Source of the DNA: Cohaesibacter intestini
Lineage (GTDB): Bacteria > Pseudomonadota > Alphaproteobacteria > Rhizobiales > Cohaesibacteraceae
Assembly: GCF_003324485.1 (NCBI RefSeq)
Contig: NZ_QODK01000003.1
Coordinates: 1 to 64,000, forward strand
Direction of reading: 5' to 3'
Length of the DNA: 64,000 nucleotides
Position numbers and translations under genes: made by a program. Positions within the stretch are counted from its first letter, which is position 1; each line of letters begins with the position of its first letter. The notes below the pieces were generated by a model. It was not told the DNA's origin, searched no databases, and saw only the letters and a program-made list of their open reading frames with translations. Positions 23,627 to 33,609 of the stretch are shown piece by piece.

Positions 23627-26528
23627 CCGGATCAAATCCCGCCCGTGCATTGACCGCCAACGGAGGAGGGGAGATCTGTTGAACCCGCGGTTCGCGTGGT
23701 TTCAGCGAACCAATATTGCGCTGGTCACGCATCCAGGATGTCATTTGATCAAAGCTCAGGGGACGGGAAACCAGATAACCCTGAATGGAGCAGTTGGCAA
23801 TCTTTGAGACCGCCTCCAGCTGCTGAACGGTCTCGACCCCTTCGCACACCACCCGAAGCTGCATCAATTTTGTCATCGACATCACCAACTCAAGGATGGC
23901 GCGTTGCTTGTCGCCATGAGGAATGGCACTGATCAAGGAGCGATCGATCTTGATCCCGTCAATCGGCAAGCTGGACAGATGGGTAAGGGAAGCATAGCCC
24001 GTCCCGAAATCATCAAGTTCCACATGCACGCCCGCCGCTGACAGGCGATGGAAGATTTCTTCAATATTGCCTTCGGAATCATCCAGCCAGACGCTTTCGA
24101 GCAGTTCGACAGCCAGCAGATCCGGATTGACGTCATATTTGTTAAGGCTATCGCAGAAATCGTCAACCAGTGTCGCCTTCTGGATGTGGCCCGGAGACAA
24201 GTTGATCGCGAGCCGCCCGAAGGACAGGCCTTCGTCCATCCATTTCTTGGCGGCCATCATGGCCTTGTCGAACACTGTTCGGCCCAGCGCAGCGGCGAGA
24301 CCGTGGCTTTCCACCACCTGCATGAAAAGCCCCGGAGGCAACTGGCCTCGCTCTGGATGGTTCCAGCGTACAAGGGCTTCGATTCCGACAATGCTCTCAT
24401 CAAGGGCACTGATCTGTGGTTGGAAATAGAGTTCGAACTGATCCATTTCCAACGCCGAGCGCACACCGAGCTCAATGCGATTGTCGCTGTCGACCTTTTC
24501 CTTCATTTCCGCAGAAAAGAACTGATAGCCGTCGCGTCCCATCCGCTTGGTCTTGTACAGGGCCAGATCGGCATAGATCATCAGCGATTCCAGATCTGTG
24601 GCATCATCTGGATAGGTCGCGATGCCCAAACTGGTCGTCGGCCACAATGTCGTGTCTTCATAGGGAACCGGGACGGCTACAAGGTCGGTCATCTCCTGAC
24701 AAAGCCCTTCAAGATCGAAGTCGTCATCCAGAAGAACGATGGCCACAAATTCGTCGCCGCCCCAGCGATAGGGACGGAACGCCGGTACTTTAGAAGACAG
24801 GAACGACAAGCGTGATCCGGTAACCTTGAGCAAATGGTCCCCCGCCGCGTGACCCATTGTGTCATTGACGCGCTTGAATTTGTCCAGATCGATCTGGACA
24901 ATGGCAAACTTGGTGTTCTGATCCCCTTTGCGCAGCAAGGCTTCAAGATCCTGTTGCCCGTGGGCCCGGTTCGGCAGGGTGGTCAATGAGTCGAAATAGG
25001 CGATATGCTCAAGTGCATCCCGTGTGCGCTTCAGCTCTTCCTCACGCGCCCGCTGGGCGGTGACATCGATCATCGTCGTGATGATATTGCCGTTGGAAAC
25101 ACGTTTCTTCTGCAGCACCACTTTGGTGCCGGGGCGCAGAGTGAGATTGCTTTCCATATGGTCCTGTGTGAGATGCTCATCGACAAGCCGCTTGATCCAG
25201 TGATCGAGATCAGGAGCGTCGTTTGAACTCTTTTTGTCAAAGACGAGCAAGCCTTTTTCACAACTCAGCCGCATGAAGGTTTCAAAGGCCATGCCAGGCA
25301 GGATTTGATCGGCAATCGGGGCATGAAACTCGCGAAACGCCCTGTTGGCGAGCTGCAAATAGCCTTGGGAATCCCATATCGCCAAACCATTATGCATCGA
25401 GTTGATGGAATTGAGCAGTTGCTCATGCGTGCTGGCCTGGATGCGCTGGGCGACCTGCAGTTTTTGCGCGGTCTGCTGCGCTTCTTCATGCTTGGCCTTC
25501 AGATTGCGGATCATCGCGTGACGTTCGGTTACGTCAATGTGGGTCAACAAAAGGCCCTTGTCCCTCAGGGGCCAGCCCTTGACCTCCAGAACCTGCTCGC
25601 TCTTGCCTTCGCAAGTGAAGACATAGGGCAAGTGGGCACGGGCCTGATCGAGATGCTCTTTGATCCTAGCATCGATCTGCTCCGAGGTCATCTTGATGCC
25701 GCACAGATCATTCTGGGCATTGTAGCGCAAGACATCTTCAAGGCTGGTGCCAATGGGAAATGTATCCGCAGGGACGGACAACAACTCGTGGAAGGCTGCA
25801 TTGGACAAGGTCAGTTTGAGATCCTTGTCATAGACCGAAATGGCGCCCGGGAAATTGTCAAAGATCGACTGCAGCAGATGGTTGGACTTCGCAAGTTCGT
25901 CTTTCTTTTCCTTGATCGACGTAATTTCCGTGCGCACGGAAATCAGTTCTTCCAGTTCGCCCTTTTCATTCAAAACAGGCGCGACCGTGGTCTCCACCCA
26001 ATAAAAGCTGCCGTCTTTGGCCCTGTTGCGCACGGTGCCTGACCAGACTTCACCTCTATGAACCGTCTCATACATCTTCTGGAAAAAGCTGTCATCGTGG
26101 TAGCCAGAATTCAGGATGCGATGATTGCGCCCCAGCAGTTCCGCTTCGCTATATTGCGAAATCTCGCAGAACTTGTCGTTGACATAGGTAATCCGGCCCT
26201 TGGCGTCGGTCATCGACACGATGGCATGGGAATCGATACAGAGCTTATGGGAGGTCAGTTTCTTGACAAGCTTGCGCGCCTTGTCCTGTTCTCTGAACAT
26301 AACCTCAAAACGGGACATAACATGGGTGTGGTTGTGACGCGCCAACGCAACAAGACCGACAATGGTTGCAAGCAACAGGCCAGCGGCCGTTCCGGTCAAA
26401 AGGATGGCAATGAGACGATCCGTTTGAAACAGAGCGGCGACCAGCAGACCGGCACTTGATATCATGGCTGCTACAGGCCCGATGCTGGTCCAGCGATCTC
26501 GACCGATCGATCTCAGTGTTTTCATCAT
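23619..26528 (-). CDS. membrane-anchored PAS-GGDEF-EAL protein (c-di-GMP turnover)
   Basis: Two transmembrane helices (about 18-36 and 42-64) anchor the 969-residue protein. A coiled linker and PAS domains follow (first near 95-205, VSMTDAKGRITYVNDKFCEI; two more PAS-like units to about 475). The GGDEF domain has an intact GGDEF motif (YRWGGDEFVAI, near 590) and the EAL domain has intact EALVRW (near 717) and DDFGTGYASL. Both catalytic signatures are present, so it could make or degrade c-di-GMP; in such hybrids one activity usually dominates. The PAS units suggest redox or small-ligand input. It is transcribed away from the MCP gene side, and its end overlaps the MFS gene tail-to-tail. Confidence 0.9.
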   Translation of the reverse strand: MMKTLRSIGRDRWTSIGPVAAMISSAGLLVAALFQTDRLIAILLTGTAAGLLLATIVGLVALARHNHTHVMSRFEVMFREQDKARKLVKKLTSHKLCIDSHAIVSMTDAKGRITYVNDKFCEISQYSEAELLGRNHRILNSGYHDDSFFQKMYETVHRGEVWSGTVRNRAKDGSFYWVETTVAPVLNEKGELEELISVRTEITSIKEKKDELAKSNHLLQSIFDNFPGAISVYDKDLKLTLSNAAFHELLSVPADTFPIGTSLEDVLRYNAQNDLCGIKMTSEQIDARIKEHLDQARAHLPYVFTCEGKSEQVLEVKGWPLRDKGLLLTHIDVTERHAMIRNLKAKHEEAQQTAQKLQVAQRIQASTHEQLLNSINSMHNGLAIWDSQGYLQLANRAFREFHAPIADQILPGMAFETFMRLSCEKGLLVFDKKSSNDAPDLDHWIKRLVDEHLTQDHMESNLTLRPGTKVVLQKKRVSNGNIITTMIDVTAQRAREEELKRTRDALEHIAYFDSLTTLPNRAHGQQDLEALLRKGDQNTKFAIVQIDLDKFKRVNDTMGHAAGDHLLKVTGSRLSFLSSKVPAFRPYRWGGDEFVAIVLLDDDFDLEGLCQEMTDLVAVPVPYEDTTLWPTTSLGIATYPDDATDLESLMIYADLALYKTKRMGRDGYQFFSAEMKEKVDSDNRIELGVRSALEMDQFELYFQPQISALDESIVGIEALVRWNHPERGQLPPGLFMQVVESHGLAAALGRTVFDKAMMAAKKWMDEGLSFGRLAINLSPGHIQKATLVDDFCDSLNKYDVNPDLLAVELLESVWLDDSEGNIEEIFHRLSAAGVHVELDDFGTGYASLTHLSSLPIDGIKIDRSLISAIPHGDKQRAILELVMSMTKLMQLRVVCEGVETVQQLEAVSKIANCSIQGYLVSRPLSFDQMTSWMRDQRNIGSLKPREPRVQQISPPPLAVNARAGFDPAI

Positions 26529-26748
26529 TCAACCCCGGAACGTGACGGTAACCACCCGTCTCGTCATGCTATTTGCATCCCGTCAGGCAAACCAAAGGGC
26601 TGTCATATCTCGCCAATTCACAGCCTTGTTGCCTCCATTGAAGGTGAGAATGCCCGAAAAGTATTGAAATATGGATAAAGCAACTGAATGGACAAACCCA
26701 CTTGTTCACACACCAATCGAGAGTAAAGCTTGTCTAGATGCAACAAAA

Positions 26749-26779
26749 AAGCGCAATCACCTCAAATGATTGCGCTTTT
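26749..26779 (-). terminator. terminator of the Cache chemoreceptor gene (may act both ways)
   Basis: AAGCGCAATCA-N7-TGATTGCGCTT is a perfect 11-bp stem flanked by A-runs and T-runs on both sides, 27 bases past the chemoreceptor stop. Confidence 0.85.
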
Positions 26780-26805
26780 GACTGATGAGACTTGAAAGGA
26801 CCGGA

Positions 26806-28548
26806 TCAGGCTGCCTTGTCACTTCTGTCGTCTTGGTTCTGTTCCCGAATGGTGTTCAGGAAAGTCTCAATCTGGGCAACAAGAACATTCATCTCCTTGC
26901 ACAAACCATCGGCATTTTCAGACATCATGGCTGCCGACTGGCCGTTTTCATTGGCCAGATTGTTCAGCGCGTCCGCATTGTCCGAAACCTCACGACTGCC
27001 TGCGGCAGCCATGGCGATATTCTGGGAAATTTCGCCCGACGCAGTGCCTTGCTCCTCGACGGCCGCTGCAATGGTGCCTGCAATGGCAGTCATCCGGTCA
27101 ATGGTTTTCTCGACCAGCCCGATGGCATCCACAGCGTTGGCAATATTGCTCTGGATAGAGTTGATCTGGCCAGAAATTTCCTCCGTCGCCTTGCCTGTCT
27201 GTGCTGCCAGTTCCTTCACTTCAGAGGCCACCACAGCAAAGCCTTTGCCTGCTTCGCCAGCGCGTGCCGCTTCGATCGTGGCATTGAGCGCCAAAAGGTT
27301 TGTCTGTTCTGCGATATCCTGAATAAGGCCGACAATTCGGCCAATCGCCTGCGACGCATCGGACAAGGTCGAGACCACTTCGGTCGCTTTCTTGACTTCT
27401 TCGACCGCCGAGCAGGCAACATTGCTGGAATCGGATACCTGATTGGCAATCTCGACAATCGAGGCCGTCATTTCTTCCGATGCACACGCCACGGTCTCGA
27501 CGCTGACGCTTGATTCCTCCATAGCAGAGGAGATTGAGTTGACCCGTGAGCTGTTTTCATGAGAGCGGGTGGCCAGCAGCTTGGTTTCGTCACCCAGCTG
27601 GGCAACCGCGGTCTGGACACTGTCAACGATGGCACCCACCTGTTGGTCAAACTGGTCGGCCATATCGAGCAGCATCTGGCGCTGCTTGGCCTCGGCCTCT
27701 TTCTTCTGTGCTTCCTGCTGGGCGCGCAGTTGCGCCCGCTCGCGGCCATTGTCACGGAACACCAGAAGGGCCTTGCTCATGGACCCAATTTCGTCACCGC
27801 GCTCGGTATAGGGAATGTCCATGGAGAAACTGCCCTTCGACAGCATCAGCATGGTCTCGACGATTTTTGCCACCGGACGGGTGATGGACATTGCGAGCAG
27901 GGTGGATGCCAGCGCAATCACCAAGAAGATGACCAGCGTGCTGGTAAACAGGCTGCGCAGGTTGGACCAATAGGTTGCATTGAGATCGTCAATGTAAGTG
28001 CCCGTGCCGACGATCCAGTCCCATGGCTCGAAATAGGAGACATAAGCCATTTTCGGCTGGGGATCTTTATCGCCAGGGCGAGGCCACATATACTCAACCA
28101 GTCCGCCATCGGGCTGCTTGCCGGTTTTGACAAACGCGCGGAACAGATACAGGCCATTTGGATCGGTCGTGTTGCTGTAGTCTTTGCCGACGGCCGATCT
28201 ATCGCCCCCATGCATGACCATGCGATGCTTGGTATCATTGATCCAGAAATAGTCGCCTTTGTTGTATTTCAATATGGCCAGCGCATCCGTGACAGCCACT
28301 TTCGCGTCGGCTTCGGAAATTTTGCCTGCCTGCATATCAGCATATTGCGCTTCGATCGTAGACATGGCGGCTTCGACCAGATGCTTGAGCTCACGCGTTT
28401 TCGAGTCTTCAAGATCAATGCGGCTAAAAATGACCGATTGAAGGGTCAGAACACCGATGCCGATGATTGCAAGAAAAACAATGAAGTAAATTTTAGCCGT
28501 CAAGCCTCGGAAGGATGCAGGCAAAAAGGAAAAGAGCGATGAGAGCAT
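26806..28548 (-). CDS. methyl-accepting chemotaxis protein with sCache sensor
   Basis: An N-terminal transmembrane helix (about 15-35) and a second near 190-212 flank a periplasmic single-Cache domain. It shows typical residues in [18 protein letters not shown] and [25 protein letters not shown] domain and the MCP signalling helix follow; the tip is [21 protein letters not shown], and a family-type DDRSDKAA end lacks an obvious CheR-docking pentapeptide. sCache_2 sensors often bind small organic acids; the ligand here is unknown. Length (580) is normal. It is probably monocistronic, with its own terminator. Confidence 0.9.
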   Translation of the reverse strand: MLSSLFSFLPASFRGLTAKIYFIVFLAIIGIGVLTLQSVIFSRIDLEDSKTRELKHLVEAAMSTIEAQYADMQAGKISEADAKVAVTDALAILKYNKGDYFWINDTKHRMVMHGGDRSAVGKDYSNTTDPNGLYLFRAFVKTGKQPDGGLVEYMWPRPGDKDPQPKMAYVSYFEPWDWIVGTGTYIDDLNATYWSNLRSLFTSTLVIFLVIALASTLLAMSITRPVAKIVETMLMLSKGSFSMDIPYTERGDEIGSMSKALLVFRDNGRERAQLRAQQEAQKKEAEAKQRQMLLDMADQFDQQVGAIVDSVQTAVAQLGDETKLLATRSHENSSRVNSISSAMEESSVSVETVACASEEMTASIVEIANQVSDSSNVACSAVEEVKKATEVVSTLSDASQAIGRIVGLIQDIAEQTNLLALNATIEAARAGEAGKGFAVVASEVKELAAQTGKATEEISGQINSIQSNIANAVDAIGLVEKTIDRMTAIAGTIAAAVEEQGTASGEISQNIAMAAAGSREVSDNADALNNLANENGQSAAMMSENADGLCKEMNVLVAQIETFLNTIREQNQDDRSDKAA

Positions 28549-29188
28549 GTTTGCAATCTCCGTTGCATATCACCGAGCGATGGCTTCTTCCGGATAGGGG
28601 GAGTCAACCGATGATTGTCCGTCGTCAGACTTATCGATTTTCGTTAACAAAGTCGTAAGCGCATCCTAACTTTCAGTAGAGGGGGCTTTATGTCTAAGTT
28701 AATAGTGGATTGTTGCTTGATAATTCTGACAATATAAATGCCAATATGTCCGTGAAACGAGAAATTCAGCCGTTTGGATTGTAATTCATTGTTGAGGATA
28801 TGGTCTGAAATGACGGGTTGTTGTGTTACAATCCGAATTGGTTGAATGATCTGTTGATTTACGTAGTATTTCTGATGTAATTTTAGGGTGTAATGAATAT
28901 TGGTGTCTATAACGTAAGTAAGAATGCTAACTGTAAATTTATCTCATGTTAAATCGTTGCAACTGCAGTTTGTAATAATTTTGTGCCGAAATTGCGATCC
29001 CATTTGACCATTTATAACCTATGGTTGTTGTTGTCCAAAATCCTGATCATCGATCTTGCGTGCCGTTGTCCATGAGACTGGGGCCAAGAAAAGGGATGCA
29101 AAGCCAGCTCCGACCTGCTAGCAAGAAATGTCCTTTTGATCGGCAACAAATGTTCCAATGCCCGATCTTCATCCGTCAGGAGACTTGA
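28549..29188. other. 640-base AT-rich intergenic region
   Basis: This stretch between two divergent genes is clearly AT-rich and has no open frame with a start signal. I see no strong hairpin, box or repeat in it. It probably holds the promoters of the MCP and MFS genes. Confidence 0.5.
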
Positions 29189-30463
29189 ATGCAGAACAAA
29201 GCCACAAATTCGGTGGATGACTTGTCCGAGCATGGCCAGATTCCTTCATCGAAGGCTGTTGAGCCGAACTTGGCCTTTGGAGAATTCATCGTTCTGATGG
29301 CGCTGTTGATGTCTCTGGTGGCGCTCAGCATTGATGGTATTTTGCCCGCATTGAAGATTCTCGGACCGGAAATGGGAGAGACCGCGCCGCAACAATTACA
29401 GAAGGTCATCACATTCCTGTTTGCCGGTCTTGCAATTGGACAGATGATCTATGGTCCCATCTCCGATCAGATTGGGCGCAAGAAGAGCATCTATATTGGT
29501 CTGACCCTATTCTTTGTTGGCAGCGTCATCAGTTGGGCCTCCGTCAGCTTTGATCAATTGCTGCTGGGCCGTTTTTTGCAAGGTCTCGGTGCCGCCGGGC
29601 CGCGCATTGTCCTGATAGCGCTTGTGCGGGACCTTTATGCCGGTCGGACCATGGCGCGCGTGATGTCCTTTGTCATGGGTGTTTTCATCTTTGTGCCGGT
29701 TATTGCCCCGATCATGGGCCAAACCGTTGCCCAGCTGGCAGGCTGGCGATCGATTTTCTTCTGTTTCATGATCCTGTGTGTCATCAGTGGTCTATGGCTG
29801 ATGGTCCGGCAGAAGGAAACGCTGTTGCCCTCAAAACGCCGCAAGCTGACCCCATCCACCATCTGGCAAGGGATAAAGATCGTCCTGACGACTCCCAGCT
29901 GTGTTGGCTATATGATCGCTACAGGTATCGTCATGGGGCCGTTTTTGCTCTATCTGAGCACGTCGCAGGATCTGTTTCAGAATACCTACCATGTGGGGGA
30001 CCTGTTCCCCTATTTCTTCGCTGCCTTGGCCCTGTCGATTGGGGTGGCCTCCTTCTCCAACTCCAAGCTGGTGATGCGGTTTGGCATGCGCTTTCTGGCC
30101 AGAACGGCATTGTCGGTGATGGTGGGCCTGACGGCCTTGGCTCTGCTGGTCTCGGCACCCAATGGTTTTGTGCCGCCATTGTGGTTGTTCATGTTGCTGT
30201 TCAGCCCGCTTTTCTTCTGCATGGGCCTGCTATTTGGCAATATGAACGCATTGGCGATGGAAGAGGTTGGCCATGTCGCTGGCATGGGGTCGGCGGTTGT
30301 TGGCTCCGTCTCCACCATCATTGCCATGCTCTTGGCCTCCTTGTTGGGGCTTTTCTATGATGGCACCATCATCACCTTGGCGGCCAGTTTCATGTGTTGC
30401 GGAGCCCTCAATCTGGTCATCATCTGGATCACCGAGCGTCTGCGGTCTGTTGCTCCGGCCTAA
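29189..30463 (+). CDS. Bcr/CflA-like multidrug MFS transporter
   Basis: The 424-residue protein has about twelve membrane segments. Early motifs typical of Bcr/CflA drug:proton antiporters are visible: DGILPALKILGPEMG in helix 1, GQMIYGPISDQIGRKKSI after helix 2, and GRFLQGLGAAGPRIVLIALVRDLY. It should export small molecules in exchange for protons; the substrate is not predictable. ATG at 29189 follows AGGAG. The downstream DUF2157 operon is on the same strand 145 bases later and may be separate. Confidence 0.85.
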   Translation: MQNKATNSVDDLSEHGQIPSSKAVEPNLAFGEFIVLMALLMSLVALSIDGILPALKILGPEMGETAPQQLQKVITFLFAGLAIGQMIYGPISDQIGRKKSIYIGLTLFFVGSVISWASVSFDQLLLGRFLQGLGAAGPRIVLIALVRDLYAGRTMARVMSFVMGVFIFVPVIAPIMGQTVAQLAGWRSIFFCFMILCVISGLWLMVRQKETLLPSKRRKLTPSTIWQGIKIVLTTPSCVGYMIATGIVMGPFLLYLSTSQDLFQNTYHVGDLFPYFFAALALSIGVASFSNSKLVMRFGMRFLARTALSVMVGLTALALLVSAPNGFVPPLWLFMLLFSPLFFCMGLLFGNMNALAMEEVGHVAGMGSAVVGSVSTIIAMLLASLLGLFYDGTIITLAASFMCCGALNLVIIWITERLRSVAPA

Positions 30464-30607
30464 ATGTCAGGCTGGCCCAATTTGCGCCTCACTCCTCCGC
30501 TTTCATGTCTGCATGCAAGGCTCGTGGGAAGGATCCTGTCAAACGGCTCGGGATGCGACAAGGCAAGACCGGCTCGAAAGGGCCGCAAGAGGTGGGGATC
30601 TTCTAAG

Positions 30608-31651
30608 ATGCAGAGGCAGAAAAAGCCGCAACAGGCAGAAGCCGTCGATCTGTCAGATATCGTGATTGACCGCTCCATGCTCGATGCGCTGGCAGCAAAG
30701 GGCTCCATCGATGCGGATCTGCGCCGCGCCAGCCTTGAATGGCTTCATCCACCCCATATGTGGGCCCAGTGGGTCGTCCGTTTGCTGTTGGCTTTTGGCG
30801 CCGCCTTGGTCCTGACTGGTATCCTCTTCTTCTTTGCCTTCAATTGGGCGAGCCTGCCTCATCTGGCAAAACTTGGCCTCATTCAGGCAGCCTTGCTGAC
30901 TGCCGCCCTTGGTGCCTGGTGGTTCGGCACAGGCCGGATCGTCGGCCAGTTGCTGCTGATCACCGCATCGGTTCTGGTCGGGGTCTTCATGGCAGCGTTC
31001 GGCCAGATCTATCAAAGTGGCGCGGACGCCTGGACATTGTTTGCCATCTGGGCTGTTGCCATTACCCCATGGACAATCCTCAGCCGCTCGCCATTTCACT
31101 GGCTGGTTTGGTTTGTGCTGGTCAATCTTGCTCTGTCCCTCTGGTGGGACCAGACCATCGATGCAGGCAGCCACAAGCAAGACATGCTGGCCATGCTGAT
31201 GGCTGCATTGAATCTGGGCCTGCTCACCGTGCGTGAAGCGCTGACCCGGGGCAAACCAACCCACTGGCTTGCCCCGCTCTGGACCCGCTGGCTGCTGCTG
31301 GCCGCGATACTGGTATCGAGTTTCCCCTTCCTTTATGAGGGCTATTCCGATCCAGCTGACAGCATGTTGCTGCTGGCCGCCGCAATAATCGCTTCCATCG
31401 TGATTGGCGCCTTGTTTGTGAATTATCGGCTGGCGGTGCCGGACATCCCGGCGCTGGCCATGATCCTGTTGCTGGGTTGCCTGCTGGCTGTGCTGCTCTT
31501 TGCCAATCTGCTCGATGCTCTGGATATGTCGAGCCTCGGCATCACCTTCCTCACCGCTCTTGTCGCCATCGGCGTCTTTGCCTTGTCTGCGGGTTACTTG
31601 CGTGGCCTGCTGGCCAAAGCCGGCGACCGGGAAGGAGGGGCCAATGTCTGA
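30608..31651 (+). CDS. DUF2157 membrane protein
   Basis: An N-terminal cytoplasmic stretch with the DUF2157 pattern (IDADLRRASLEWLHPP) precedes about ten hydrophobic segments. The family has no established function, but it is commonly encoded with DUF4401 and GDYXXLXY proteins, as here. I chose ATG at 30608 after a GAGGTGGGG purine tract; the frame is open from 30464, but that stretch does not look like a membrane protein N-terminus. It overlaps the next gene by eight bases, so the three genes form one coupled operon. Confidence 0.75.
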   Translation: MQRQKKPQQAEAVDLSDIVIDRSMLDALAAKGSIDADLRRASLEWLHPPHMWAQWVVRLLLAFGAALVLTGILFFFAFNWASLPHLAKLGLIQAALLTAALGAWWFGTGRIVGQLLLITASVLVGVFMAAFGQIYQSGADAWTLFAIWAVAITPWTILSRSPFHWLVWFVLVNLALSLWWDQTIDAGSHKQDMLAMLMAALNLGLLTVREALTRGKPTHWLAPLWTRWLLLAAILVSSFPFLYEGYSDPADSMLLLAAAIIASIVIGALFVNYRLAVPDIPALAMILLLGCLLAVLLFANLLDALDMSSLGITFLTALVAIGVFALSAGYLRGLLAKAGDREGGANV

Positions 31652-32891
31652 TCTGTTCCAATGGACGACCAAAGGCAGGGATGCCCGTCAATGGCTGACC
31701 CATATCGATCAAAGCCATGCCCTTGTGTCGACAGAGCAAAAACGCACCATCCTGGATGGCCTTTTTCTGCTGCATGGCCAGCAGCGAGAGGAAACGCCGC
31801 TCTATTTGCGCGCTCTAACCGGCATCGGTGCGATCATTGCCGGTTTTCTGGTCGCCTATCTGCTCTATCTGTTTGGCCTCTTCAGCAGCCAACCCATCAG
31901 TCTCGCCATGAATGGTGTCGGTCTGATGATTGCCGCCATGCTGCTATATCGCCTTGGGATCGTAAAGACCGGTCTTGCGCAAGACTTCGCCCTCCAACTG
32001 GCGCTCACCTTGTTACAGGCGGGCAAGCTGGCCTTGGTCGCCGGGTTGGTGCAATATTTTGAACCCTTGCTCAATATCGGCTGGATCTGGCCGATCGTTG
32101 CAGCCCTTGGGCTGGTCGGCATCCTGAGTTTTGGTTTCTTCCCATCGTCGCTGGAGCGTTTTCTGGCGGCCATGGCCTTTCTGGTCGCCCTTTGGGCTGC
32201 CATGGTCAGTGATGGGTTGGACACATCCGGGGTGATGTCTTTCTCCGGTCTTATTCTGCTTCATCTGTTGGCGCTTGGAGCCTTCCTGCGCTGGAGCGCC
32301 TGGCGTCGGCATCTCACCTCGCTCTATGATGCATTGCTGGTGTCGCTCTGTATCGGAGTGGGTATCGTCGCAACCTTTGTTGATTGGGCCGCCTTCGTCC
32401 TGCCAGATGCTGTCAGCCCTGCTTCGGGCCTCAGCTTCAATGCCTTCTTCTACACCTCGCCAACCCAGATTCTGATGACCGTGGCACTGATCGCGCTGAT
32501 CGTTTGGGCGGGTCGGGGACGTTGGGTGCAATCCGGCCCCATCACGCTCGATCATCCCCTTGTGCTGACTATCATCGGGGGGCTTCTTCTGGGGGCATTG
32601 TCCGATCCCGGAATCCTGCTGGCTCTCGGGCTCTTGGTGCTTGGATATGCGACGCACCGTCCAGCGCATTCGATATTGGGCTTTCTCTTCGCGCTCGGCT
32701 TTGGCGCCCGCTTTTATTATGCGCTCAATCTGACGCTGCTGGAAAAATCGGCCATCCTCGTCGCTTCGGGGCTCCTGCTACTGGCCGCTGCCGGCTATAT
32801 TCAGTGGCGCGGCTGGGCACGGAAGCCCGCTGACTTGTCAAGTCCTCCTCCCTCGTCAGAGGAACAGCAAGGAGACAAGCACCATGCGTAA
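31644..32891 (+). CDS. DUF4401 membrane protein
   Basis: About ten to eleven transmembrane segments follow a short cytoplasmic N-terminus (MSDLFQWTTKGRDARQWL). The product matches the DUF4401 type that accompanies DUF2157. ATG at 31644 lies within the end of the DUF2157 gene (AGGAGGGG upstream), and its own stop at 32889 lies inside the start of the GDYXXLXY gene, so all three are translationally coupled. The function is unknown; an envelope complex is a reasonable guess. Confidence 0.75.
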   Translation: MSDLFQWTTKGRDARQWLTHIDQSHALVSTEQKRTILDGLFLLHGQQREETPLYLRALTGIGAIIAGFLVAYLLYLFGLFSSQPISLAMNGVGLMIAAMLLYRLGIVKTGLAQDFALQLALTLLQAGKLALVAGLVQYFEPLLNIGWIWPIVAALGLVGILSFGFFPSSLERFLAAMAFLVALWAAMVSDGLDTSGVMSFSGLILLHLLALGAFLRWSAWRRHLTSLYDALLVSLCIGVGIVATFVDWAAFVLPDAVSPASGLSFNAFFYTSPTQILMTVALIALIVWAGRGRWVQSGPITLDHPLVLTIIGGLLLGALSDPGILLALGLLVLGYATHRPAHSILGFLFALGFGARFYYALNLTLLEKSAILVASGLLLLAAAGYIQWRGWARKPADLSSPPPSSEEQQGDKHHA

Positions 32892-33399
32892 CTTTGCCAT
32901 TCCACTGATCCTGTTGCCGATCCTCATATTCTTCAATCTTTCCATCTTCCTCAAAGAGGATCTGCGCCGCAATGGCGATCTGATCCTGATCGAACTTGCC
33001 CTTGTCGATCCGCGCTCGCTGATGCAGGGCGACTATATGCGCCTGCGCTATAAACTGATCGAAGAGGCGAACAAGACATTGAATGCTGAGGTCGGGGAAG
33101 AGAGCGCCGACACTCAAGTGACAGCCCTTGTGCTGGCGTTGGCTCAGAACAAGCAGGCGACCTTCAAGCGCCTGCATCATGGTGAAGCTCTGGGTGACGG
33201 CGAACAGCTCCTGTCCGTCCAGCATCGTCGCCTTGCTAAGCCTCAGAGGCTCAAATTGACCCCAACGTCTTTCTTCTTTCAGGAAGGCCATGCCTCACTC
33301 TATCAAGAGGCCCGCTTCGGCCTGATGCGCGTTGCTGCGGATGGTGCTCATCTGCTGGTTGGCCTTGCAGACGATGAGGGGCGACCCATCACGCCCTGA
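32884..33399 (+). CDS. GDYXXLXY-motif membrane-anchored protein
   Basis: A signal/anchor helix at residues 4-22 (IPLILLPILIFFNLSIF) is followed by a periplasmic domain with the name-giving motif GDYMRLRY near residue 49. This small family accompanies DUF2157/DUF4401 pairs. Its start overlaps the DUF4401 stop (ATGCGTAA). It is the last gene of the triad. Function unknown. Confidence 0.8.
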   Translation: MRNFAIPLILLPILIFFNLSIFLKEDLRRNGDLILIELALVDPRSLMQGDYMRLRYKLIEEANKTLNAEVGEESADTQVTALVLALAQNKQATFKRLHHGEALGDGEQLLSVQHRRLAKPQRLKLTPTSFFFQEGHASLYQEARFGLMRVAADGAHLLVGLADDEGRPITP

Positions 33400-33609
33400 C
33401 CTGCCATCGCGAAAGCCTGATATCGAGGCCGGGTTGCCTTGATGTCATGCGCCATTTCCGGGCCAATTAGCCAGTGGTTAACCATATTTCCCCTATGCTG
33501 AGATTTGATTGGGTGCGCCAATATCAAGGCGTCCTGACTTTACCTGCGCAAAAGCCTGACATCGAAACAGGTCTCAAATGGCAGCAGGCGTCAACGAAAC
33601 GGGTTTGAA